In this document: in pieces, positions 8,183 through 15,347 of the stretch | Numbering within the stretch: the first letter of the stretch is position 1 | Layout: each line of letters starts with the position of its first letter | Assembly (NCBI GenBank): GCA_965216955.1 | Contig: CBDCGV010000003.1 | Coordinates: 1-21,506 of the forward strand | Source: CBDCGV01 sp965216955 | GTDB lineage: Bacteria > Bacteroidota > Bacteroidia > Chitinophagales > JADIYW01 | Reading direction: 5' to 3' | DNA length: 21,506 bases | Position numbers and translations under genes: made by a program | Notes under the pieces: generated by a model | Databases searched by the model: none | Told to the model about the DNA's origin: nothing | What the model saw: the letters and a program-made list of their open reading frames with translations, nothing else

Positions 8183-10026
8183 TCTTGCAACATCATCCAT
8201 TCTTCTGTTTTTCGATCAATGGTGTTGTTTAAAATATCAATTTCTTGTTGAAGTTCTATGAGCTTGTTGTAATCGTCGGCTAAATTCATTAATTCAGTTT
8301 CAAGTTCCGATTTTTTTAATTCAAGCTTGGTAATTGAACTTTCAATGCGTTTAATCTTCTTTTTATTTTCATAACTAAGCTTAGAGTCATTGGGTTTTGA
8401 TTCTGCGGTGTCTTTAATAAGTGTCTTTTCAGGCTTCCTATTCTCAAAGAAAGTGCCTTTTCCTGTTCTATATTGAGAGTAATTACCTGGGAAATCTTCT
8501 ATTTTACCATTAGGTTGTATTACAAAAAGGTGCTCCACCAATTTATCCATAAAAAAGCGATCATGTGAAACAATTATCAAGTTGGCTTGTAGGTCGATTA
8601 AAAAGTCTTCTAAAACGCTAAGTGTAAAGATGTCTAAATCATTTGTGGGTTCATCTAAAATTAAAAAATTGGGATTTTTCATGAGTATGGTGAGTAAGTA
8701 CAATCTTCTTTTTTCTCCACCGCTTAGCGTTGATACATAGTGAAATTGCTGTTTCTTATCAAACATAAATCGTTCACATAATTGAGAAGCAGTTAATTTT
8801 TTTCCTTTTTTCATTGGGATGAATTCAGCAATATCTCTTACAACCTCAATTACTTTCTTGTCTCCTTTAAGCTGCATTCCTTTTTGATCGTAGTAGCCAA
8901 ATTTTACTGTTTCTCCAATAACCACTTTTCCTGATTGGGGTCTAAGGTTACCAGTAATGATTTTCAACAAGGTAGATTTCCCAGAACCATTGGCCCCAAT
9001 AATGCCAATACGCTCATATCTTTTAAACTTATAGCTCAAATTTGTAATAAGATGTTTGTCGCCATAATGGTGATTGACATAGTGTAATTCCACAATTTTA
9101 TTACCTAATCGTTCAGGGACAATTTGTAGCTTGAATTCATCATTATCAATTTTTTGAGTAGCTACTTTTTTAATTTCATAAAAAGAATCTATTCTTGCTT
9201 TGCTTTTTGTAGTTCTTGCTTTTGGTTGTTTCCTCATCCAATCAAGTTCAGTACGCATAAGGCTTTTAGCTTTGCCGACTGTTCTTGATTCAATTTCCTT
9301 TCGTGTAGCTTTTAATTCTAGGTATTGAGAATAATTACCTGGATAGCTAAAAGTTCTTTGATCGTCAATCTCTATAATTCTATTACAAATATTTTCTAAA
9401 AAGTAACGATCATGAGTAATCATTAAAAGTGTTTGCTTAGATTGTATTAGCCATTTCTCCAGCCATTCAATAAGTTCTACATCCAAGTGATTCGTAGGTT
9501 CATCTAAAAGCAACATTTCAGGTTCTTCTATCCAAATTCTTGCAATGGCCACTCTTTTTTGTTCACCACCTGACAGCGTATCAATTTTTTGATTCCAGTT
9601 TTTAATGCCAATTTCTGAAAGTACTTTTTTTACTTTTCGTTCATAGTTCCAAGCATCATGAATATCCATATTGGCATATGCTTCCTCAATTTTTTTCGCT
9701 TCTCCATTGATAGTTGCATTTTCGTAATCTAAAATAGATTGTACTATGTTGTTTTCTGCGTTAAGAACCGCTTGAAGAATAGTATGACTTTCGTTAAATG
9801 TTGGGTTTTGATCTAAATAGCAAACTTTGATATGTTTTGAAAATCGAAAACTTCCATCATCAAAATCTTCAGTTCCTCTTAATATTTTAAATATGGTTGA
9901 TTTCCCCTTGCCATTTTTCGCAATAAGGGCCACCTTTTCTCCTTCATTGATACTTATACTTAAATCTTGGAAAAGTAATTTTTCTCCATATCTTTTGGTT
10001 AATTTATCAATGGTTAGATGATTCAT
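8179..10026 (-). CDS. uup: ABC-F ATPase Uup
   Basis: A 615-residue soluble ABC-F protein with two ATP-binding cassettes and no membrane segments. Cassette 1 has Walker A AKNGKGKST (36-44), signature LSGGEQ (151-156) and Walker B LLLDEPTNHLD (from 172). Cassette 2 has Walker A GANGSGKST (344-352), signature LSGGEK (434-439) and Walker B LILDEPTNDLD (from 455). The linker motif ELDWMRKQPKARTTKSKAR (260-278) and a C-terminal coiled coil (about 555-612) point to the Uup subgroup. ABC-F proteins bind the ribosomal E site and ease stalled translation; Uup has also been linked to DNA-related phenotypes such as transposon excision. It lies 36 bases after the WD40-caspase gene on the same strand and has a possible promoter of its own at 10035-10042. 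Confidence 0.95.
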   Translation of the reverse strand: MNHLTIDKLTKRYGEKLLFQDLSISINEGEKVALIAKNGKGKSTIFKILRGTEDFDDGSFRFSKHIKVCYLDQNPTFNESHTILQAVLNAENNIVQSILDYENATINGEAKKIEEAYANMDIHDAWNYERKVKKVLSEIGIKNWNQKIDTLSGGEQKRVAIARIWIEEPEMLLLDEPTNHLDVELIEWLEKWLIQSKQTLLMITHDRYFLENICNRIIEIDDQRTFSYPGNYSQYLELKATRKEIESRTVGKAKSLMRTELDWMRKQPKARTTKSKARIDSFYEIKKVATQKIDNDEFKLQIVPERLGNKIVELHYVNHHYGDKHLITNLSYKFKRYERIGIIGANGSGKSTLLKIITGNLRPQSGKVVIGETVKFGYYDQKGMQLKGDKKVIEVVRDIAEFIPMKKGKKLTASQLCERFMFDKKQQFHYVSTLSGGEKRRLYLLTILMKNPNFLILDEPTNDLDIFTLSVLEDFLIDLQANLIIVSHDRFFMDKLVEHLFVIQPNGKIEDFPGNYSQYRTGKGTFFENRKPEKTLIKDTAESKPNDSKLSYENKKKIKRIESSITKLELKKSELETELMNLADDYNKLIELQQEIDILNNTIDRKTEEWMMLQE

Positions 10027-10034
10027 ATATACAC

Positions 10035-10042
10035 CAAAGATA
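10035..10042 (-). promoter_or_regulatory. Possible -7 box directly before uup
   Basis: On the minus strand the sequence reads TATCTTTG, an exact TAnnTTTG match, ending 9 bases from the uup start codon. Transcription would begin only a few bases before the ATG, giving a nearly leaderless mRNA. No TTG element was found at 19-21 bases upstream, so chance is possible. Confidence 0.35.
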
Positions 10043-10062
10043 TATAACCTCTTAAAAAAGAA

Positions 10063-13000
10063 TCATTTAATTGCTTTATCGATTTCTTTAATAATGTCTT
10101 TTATAATTTGTGCGGTATTACTTGTAAGCCCTATAACTTCAATTTTACCGATTTTTTCTTTACCCTTTCTTATAGAAGCACTTACTTTTACTTGGTCATT
10201 GTCTATGCTATAAAACCCTTTTAATGAATACGCGGTGGGAAATTTATTTACATCTATAAAAATAACTGCTGCATTTTTACCCTTTGCAGATTGTCCTTTG
10301 AAATATTGATCAAGCGATTCTGACAAATTGAGTACATCATCTTGTTCTTCTAAATTGAGTAGTGTAGTTCTAATAAATATGGGTTTAATACTTGCTAGTT
10401 GAATTTTTTCTTCATCGGGTATCAATGCAATATCAAAGCTGTTAAGGTTTCTAGGTGAAACGACGATGGGTTGCTGAACACCTCCAATACTAGAAGCGAG
10501 TTCAGGCACCTTTTCCTTACTATGTGTTAGCCATTGAATTAGATCGACCAAATTATGATCATTTTTTTCACTTACAATATTGAGCCCATTTAGTAAAGAG
10601 TAAGTTAAAAGACTCTGACCATATTTACTTGCTTCGTAACTGGCCTTATTGGCCGCAGAACCAGTTATGATAAATAAACCCGTTCTGTCTTTCATTCTAT
10701 CGAATGCTTTTATTTGTTCCGAGCTTACATTTTTACTCAAAGAAAGTAAATCGTCTACTGCTTCTCCGGAATTACAAGCGTCTAAAATAAGTACTTGTTT
10801 TTGAGCGGGAATGGATTTTAACCATTGAGTTATATCATCTGTTGAAATAGTATATTGATTTCTAATTTCTTGATCTTTTAGATCTCCGGTAGCAACATCT
10901 TTTGTTAAATAATAAAACTTAGAGGTTCCATCATTATAGTTTACTCCATGACCCGAGAAGTAAAGTAATAAAATATCATTTGGTCCTATTTTACTTGCAA
11001 TTTCTTGGATAGAGCGATTGATGTTTTGCTTATTAGGTTGAAGTGTTTCTATTTGATTAGTAGTAAGAAGATGGATGTTTACATATTGTTTTCCAAACAG
11101 TTTGCTGCCACCAAGTTTAAGCGCACTAGCCATGTCTTCAGCATCTTTTGCAGCATAATTTAGGTCTAATTGATCACCTCTATAATTAGAGGTGCCAACA
11201 ATTAATGCATATAATCTAGGCCGTTCTATTGAATTTCCAAAACCTGATTTGGGTTTTGGCGTATAACTTATAGTATAATTTGGGCTTCTTAAACTTTTTG
11301 ATGCATTTGTTGTTACAATTTCTAGTGATGCCATTTGATTGGCAGGAAGATACTTTGTGTATTTACTTAAATCGATGATTATCTCATTGTTTTGCAACCG
11401 TCCGGAGATATCTTCTAGTACTTCCTTGCCATTTATATAAAAACTAATGGTACCTATACCTCCATTTCGATTTTCAATTTTGACTTGTAGATTTGCTTTG
11501 TCCAATAATTCAAGGTGCGCTTTAGGGTATAAATGAATGCTTTTTAATTTATTAACATCTCTAATAGGCTCTTCATTAAATCCTAAAACTTTTTGAACCA
11601 TTCCAGGTTCATAATATCTTTCTTTAAGTTGAAATAGTTCTATAGGTTCTAAGTTGTATGTAAAATATAAGTGCTGTTCTATAGCACTTTCACTTCCATC
11701 AAACAAACCTGTTGGATGAATAGCTGCCCAGCTATTTTGCTCATCTGAAAAGTTAATTAATGTGACAACTTCTTCCCAACTATCTTTATTTAGTAACCTA
11801 ACTTTTCCATCCTCACTGCCAATAAGTAGTAGATTTCTTTCATTATTGATGGTAACCGCATTAATTGATTTTGTATAACTGTCAATACTCTTAATAACTT
11901 GTTGTTGCTTTAAATCAATTAGTTTCAAATACCCACTTGACCATTCTCCACCAACAACTAATAACTGGTTTTCTTCAATGAAGGCAATATCATTTAATTC
12001 TCCCTTTCCTATACGTTCATTACTATATATAACATTACCCGTTTTACTATCATAAACAACAATTTTATTATTTTTTCCAATAACAATGTATTTGCCAGAA
12101 GGGTCTATTTTGTAATTTGGAAATAGTAAAGAGCTATCAATAATTGAATTTATAAGTGTATGATCTTTGATGTCGAATTTATTTATGGAAATGCTTTCCC
12201 AATTGCTCAATACTTGATAGTAACTGCTATCTGAAATTGAAAAATGTAAAGAGGCTTCATAACTATTAGCGCTATCTGGATCGCTAATGTTATACAACAT
12301 GTTTTCATTAAAATCCATTAGCTTTAGAAGTGTCCGTTGACCTCCATTGGGTTTGCTTTTATCGAACAGGCCCACTATTGCTTTTTCTTGGTTTGGATAT
12401 AGACTCAGACTGGAGAGTCTATTTTGTAATGAAAAGTCATATTTTAATTCGTCTTTTGATGTTTCAAAAATCTTAATATCTCCTTGCTCTGTGCCAAATG
12501 CAGCATATGAGTTTTGGAAATCCATAAACTGAAACTTTGACTCTAAGGGTGCTATATTCTGAACCTTGTCATATCTATTTAAATTCCATAAGTAAATGTC
12601 TCCTCCATATTTATCAAAACTATTTATGTATAATTTTCTTCCATCTTCTGACAAGTGAAGATTTTTAACGGGGTATACATTTCCGGTGTATTTTTTTATA
12701 AGCAGATTTTTATTTATACTCCATTCCATCAAAGACTTGTCAAAGCTTCCACCGCTAATAAACTGCGGTTTGTTCGGATGTACATCTAATGCATATACCC
12801 AATCTTTATGTCCTTTAAAATAAGAGGTTTGTGCTCCTGATTTTAAATCCCACTTCTTTATTAGGTTATCATGTGCTGCTGTCAGAAAGAACTGATTATC
12901 ATTTGTAACCGCTATATCATCAATAGTATTATTATGGGCTTCGTTTAAATAAGTAGGGCCATCACTAAATTGATCTCTTTGAAAAACGGCAATATCTCCT

Positions 13001-13668
13001 CCATAACCACCAACCAGTACATACGCTCCATTAGGTGCAACTGTTACACATCGCGCTTCAAAAAGTTCGGGAAGGTCTAATTCGAAAATTTCTTCGTATG
13101 TCTCAAGAGACCAAATTTTAACTGCCCCATCATCATTTGTATTCACAAACCATTCTCCTTTGGGATCTACGGCTAGACCGCGCAATAAAGCCGGCTGTTC
13201 TTTAGAGGTATGTAGGAGTGCTCCTGTTTTTGAATTCCATATTTTAATTCTTTGATCAAAGCTTATACTAATAATTTTACTTCCATCTGGGCTATATCGG
13301 GACTTCCAAGCATACTCTTTATGACCTTGGAGATTACTTATAATCTTATTTTCGGAAAGGCTATAAATTTTTAATATACCAATTTCATAATCACCGCCAC
13401 TAAAAAGTAAATGCTTACTATCTGGAGAAAATTGAACGGAAGTGACATAACCTTCATCAATATAAATGGTTCGCAGCTCTCTACCTTTATCCGTTTCCCA
13501 TATTTTAACAGTTCTATCTGCCGATGCACTAGCAATGAATTTTCCATTGGGACTATAGGCTACATCATAGATCAACTTACTGTGTCCTAGTTGAATGGTT
13601 AGTTCAGGAGTTTGAGCAAAAATTATTGTGCTTAAAAGAAATAAGATGGATGTTAATTTTGCTTTCAT
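10063..13668 (-). CDS. Exported WD40-caspase fusion protein
   Basis: A 1201-residue multidomain protein. Residues 1-18 form a signal peptide ending IIFA before QTPE, so it acts in the envelope or outside. Residues about 28-320 hold seven WD40 repeats (for example AYSPNGKFIASASADRTVKIW and RYSPDGSKIISISFDQRIKIW), enough for one propeller. Residues about 325-635 look like a second, more divergent propeller. Residues about 640-805 include a beta-sandwich linker. Residues about 815-1075 form a caspase-like C14 domain: RLYALIVGTSNY, LLYFSGHGV (catalytic His907) and LILDACNSGE (catalytic Cys965). The final 110 residues resemble a TolB-type nucleoside-free sensor or scaffold domain (AYSLKGFYSIDNDQVKVSASI); that assignment is inference. 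Known bacterial metacaspase-like enzymes cut after Arg/Lys; the target here is unknown. uup follows downstream by 36 bases. Confidence 0.9.
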   Translation of the reverse strand: MKAKLTSILFLLSTIIFAQTPELTIQLGHSKLIYDVAYSPNGKFIASASADRTVKIWETDKGRELRTIYIDEGYVTSVQFSPDSKHLLFSGGDYEIGILKIYSLSENKIISNLQGHKEYAWKSRYSPDGSKIISISFDQRIKIWNSKTGALLHTSKEQPALLRGLAVDPKGEWFVNTNDDGAVKIWSLETYEEIFELDLPELFEARCVTVAPNGAYVLVGGYGGDIAVFQRDQFSDGPTYLNEAHNNTIDDIAVTNDNQFFLTAAHDNLIKKWDLKSGAQTSYFKGHKDWVYALDVHPNKPQFISGGSFDKSLMEWSINKNLLIKKYTGNVYPVKNLHLSEDGRKLYINSFDKYGGDIYLWNLNRYDKVQNIAPLESKFQFMDFQNSYAAFGTEQGDIKIFETSKDELKYDFSLQNRLSSLSLYPNQEKAIVGLFDKSKPNGGQRTLLKLMDFNENMLYNISDPDSANSYEASLHFSISDSSYYQVLSNWESISINKFDIKDHTLINSIIDSSLLFPNYKIDPSGKYIVIGKNNKIVVYDSKTGNVIYSNERIGKGELNDIAFIEENQLLVVGGEWSSGYLKLIDLKQQQVIKSIDSYTKSINAVTINNERNLLLIGSEDGKVRLLNKDSWEEVVTLINFSDEQNSWAAIHPTGLFDGSESAIEQHLYFTYNLEPIELFQLKERYYEPGMVQKVLGFNEEPIRDVNKLKSIHLYPKAHLELLDKANLQVKIENRNGGIGTISFYINGKEVLEDISGRLQNNEIIIDLSKYTKYLPANQMASLEIVTTNASKSLRSPNYTISYTPKPKSGFGNSIERPRLYALIVGTSNYRGDQLDLNYAAKDAEDMASALKLGGSKLFGKQYVNIHLLTTNQIETLQPNKQNINRSIQEIASKIGPNDILLLYFSGHGVNYNDGTSKFYYLTKDVATGDLKDQEIRNQYTISTDDITQWLKSIPAQKQVLILDACNSGEAVDDLLSLSKNVSSEQIKAFDRMKDRTGLFIITGSAANKASYEASKYGQSLLTYSLLNGLNIVSEKNDHNLVDLIQWLTHSKEKVPELASSIGGVQQPIVVSPRNLNSFDIALIPDEEKIQLASIKPIFIRTTLLNLEEQDDVLNLSESLDQYFKGQSAKGKNAAVIFIDVNKFPTAYSLKGFYSIDNDQVKVSASIRKGKEKIGKIEVIGLTSNTAQIIKDIIKEIDKAIK

Positions 13669-13679
13669 TGCCTTACCTC

Positions 13680-13687
13680 TAAAGATA
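13680..13687 (-). promoter_or_regulatory. Weak -7-like box before WD40-caspase gene
   Basis: The minus strand reads TATCTTTA, one base off TAnnTTTG, ending 11 bases before the start codon at 13668. The nearest upstream TTG lies about 29 bases away, too far for the usual spacing. Confidence 0.25.
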
Positions 13688-13748
13688 ACCTAAGTGAGAT
13701 AGAATAAAAAGCGTGCCAATATCTCAGAGGGGTTAGTTGGGCGCACAG

Positions 13749-14975
13749 TTAATCAATAATTCCTAATTCTGCACACAATTGAATAATTGCGGCGACGGCT
13801 GCTTCTTTTGGGAAAGGATGGTCTAAATTAGGCCCAACACGCATTAATCTTGGAAAAGGATCATAAGATACATCCCAGTGATGACCGTGCAACATGGCTA
13901 AATCGGTGGCCATAGAGATATGTAATTTGGCGTCGTCTTGTGTGACTTGCATATCGTTGTTGCTATCATACCGATGTAATTGCATATAGCCTTGTGTTTG
14001 AAAAAAGGGTACTTCATCGGCAGAAGTAGAACCTGTAAGGTTAAAAAAAGGAATATTTAGGCTGTCTAAAGTTTCTTCGTGCTTTTTAAAAAAGTTTTTA
14101 CGATAGTCGGTAGTAATGTGTTTAATCGCCGTTTTAACATCATATTCTTCTAATCTTCTGATAGGGCCACTTTCCAAAATAATAGGAGCCATTATCCCTA
14201 ATACGCTTTTTAATTCTTCTTTGCCTTTTGGTATGTTGGTATCTTGAATGGTTTCATACATGTCATCAGCTAGGGGAGATCCTCCAATGGCTCCTGCCCA
14301 ATTAAAAACAGCGCGTACTCTTTCTCCAATTTCAGGGTGGTTAACCAATAAAGCCATGGTGTCGGGAGCCCCTTTACTATAACCCATAATAATTACATCC
14401 TTTAAAGGTTTTCTTCTAGTTTTACTTATTGATTTTCCTCTAGCATCAAAGCCAATACCTTCGTTAATTGCTGCAACCATATCATGTGCATTGGCATCAC
14501 AACCTCGAACGGGGTGATTGTCGGCGCGGAATATATGCATACCAAATTTTCTTTGCACCTTGGGAAATGCTGTCTGAAAAGCCCTTACAGGTAGTAAGCC
14601 ATTGATAAGCCCGGGAGCAAATAAGAAAGTTACATTTTCGATGGATTTGGGCATGAGTACCTTGGGGAGGTCCAATTTCCATTCTTCAACGGCACTACCA
14701 CGTAAATATCTTTCAGCAACTTTTTGTTTATCAGATCTTTTATCTTTTCTTTTAAAGATGCCTTTTTTAGTTGCTTCTCTCAACGCAACTCGATCTTTAG
14801 TCGCCTCAGTAATAAAAATATTACGCCATCTTAAGCCGCACCATTTTTTGATGGTTGGATTGGTAAAGGCACGTTGATCTTCTGCAATAGTTGTTTTTAT
14901 TAACTCAATTAATGCATCGTATTGTTCTTCGTTGAATAGTTTTTTTAGTTCAGCGGCAAGTGCTCTTTTCATCAT
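13749..14975 (-). CDS. Alpha/beta hydrolase family protein, distinct type
   Basis: A 408-residue protein with an alpha/beta-hydrolase core, unlike the tandem pair at 2754-4312. An N-terminal helical, highly basic region (about 1-105) precedes VTFLFAPGLINGLLPV (115-130). VIIMGYSKGAPD gives the nucleophile elbow with Ser200. VFNWAGAIGGSPLAD (223-237) follows. A likely catalytic His lies in AMLHGHHWDVSYDPFP (H363, H365 or H366). The segment DSNNDMQVTQDD (337-348) matches the spacing of an EF-hand-like calcium loop. No signal peptide is seen, so it is probably cytoplasmic or secreted by an unknown route. The start at MMKRAL is the first Met in a frame that agrees with the helical N-terminus. The role is unknown; hydrolysis of an ester or amide is inferred. 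It is divergent from the tRNA-Glu gene. Confidence 0.8.
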   Translation of the reverse strand: MMKRALAAELKKLFNEEQYDALIELIKTTIAEDQRAFTNPTIKKWCGLRWRNIFITEATKDRVALREATKKGIFKRKDKRSDKQKVAERYLRGSAVEEWKLDLPKVLMPKSIENVTFLFAPGLINGLLPVRAFQTAFPKVQRKFGMHIFRADNHPVRGCDANAHDMVAAINEGIGFDARGKSISKTRRKPLKDVIIMGYSKGAPDTMALLVNHPEIGERVRAVFNWAGAIGGSPLADDMYETIQDTNIPKGKEELKSVLGIMAPIILESGPIRRLEEYDVKTAIKHITTDYRKNFFKKHEETLDSLNIPFFNLTGSTSADEVPFFQTQGYMQLHRYDSNNDMQVTQDDAKLHISMATDLAMLHGHHWDVSYDPFPRLMRVGPNLDHPFPKEAAVAAIIQLCAELGIID

Positions 14976-15039
14976 TTAAGTTTACTTACAACGAAGATAA
15001 AGGTTAAAATAAATTAACAGATAATTTATTCCTTCAATA

Positions 15040-15070
15040 TTGCCCAAACCAAAATGTAACATTATATTTG
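15040..15070 (+). promoter_or_regulatory. Near-consensus promoter of tRNA-Glu
   Basis: TTG at 15040-15042 and TATATTTG at 15063-15070 are separated by 20 bases, matching the Bacteroidota consensus TTG-N19-21-TAnnTTTG. The likely start of transcription is about 15075-15078, some 35 bases before the tRNA. It is the best promoter in the window. Confidence 0.8.
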
Positions 15071-15082
15071 CAGCCGCTTTTG

Positions 15083-15099
15083 GAACAAAAAGCTTGTTC
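15083..15099 (+). other. Hairpin in the tRNA leader
   Basis: GAACAA and TTGTTC pair perfectly around the loop AAAGC, 11 bases before the 5' end of the mature tRNA. It could guide processing of the precursor. It is small and its role is inferred. Confidence 0.35.
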
Positions 15100-15110
15100 T
15101 TAAAATCTAT

Positions 15111-15182
15111 GGCCCGTTCGTCTAGGGGTTAGGACGCCAGGTTTTCATCCTGGAAACAGGGGTTCGATTCCCCTACGGGCTA
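15111..15182 (+). tRNA. tRNA-Glu(TTC)
   Basis: The acceptor arms GGCCCGT and ACGGGCT pair over seven bases (first pair G-U) with discriminator A at 15182. The anticodon stem CCAGG/CCTGG (15137-15141 with 15149-15153) encloses TTTTCAT, placing anticodon TTC at 15144-15146. The T arm AGGGG-TTCGATT-CCCCT is complete. CCA is not encoded. A strong promoter lies upstream and a terminator just downstream, so it is a single-gene unit. Confidence 0.97.
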
Positions 15183-15196
15183 CTTAGTAAGTTTGT

Positions 15197-15233
15197 AATC
15201 CGCTATAAATCAAGTATTTGTAGCGGATTTTTT
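15197..15233 (+). terminator. Terminator of tRNA-Glu
   Basis: AATCCGCTA (15197-15205) pairs with TAGCGGATT (15221-15229) around a 15-base AT-rich loop and runs into seven T residues (15227-15233). It starts 15 bases after the tRNA end. The other strand lacks a strong T-tract, so it mainly serves the tRNA. Confidence 0.85.
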
Positions 15234-15239
15234 ATTAGA

Positions 15240-15260
15240 GGGGACGGTGTGGGGGACGGT
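15240..15260. repeat. Short GC-rich tandem repeat beside tRNA
   Basis: GGGGACGGT occurs twice (15240-15248 and 15252-15260) with a 12-base period, in otherwise AT-rich DNA between the tRNA terminator and the metal-resistance operon. It could be an integrase arm site or the scar of an element inserted at the tRNA. The rest of the 165-base gap (15183-15347) holds no gene. Confidence 0.45.
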
Positions 15261-15347
15261 TTTTGCAGGTTTATAGGTAATTTTACTCACATTGAATAAT
15301 ATTTGATTAGTGAACATTAAATATAGAAACACTACGCCGTACGTTTC

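Noticed and set aside
13694..13725. GAGATA/TATCTC inverted repeat near the end of the third hydrolase gene
   Set aside because: The arms are six bases with a long loop and no aligned T-tract, so a terminator is not supported.
15183..15347. Remnant of an integrase gene next to the tRNA
   Set aside because: The translations in this gap show no recombinase motif and are too short to judge.
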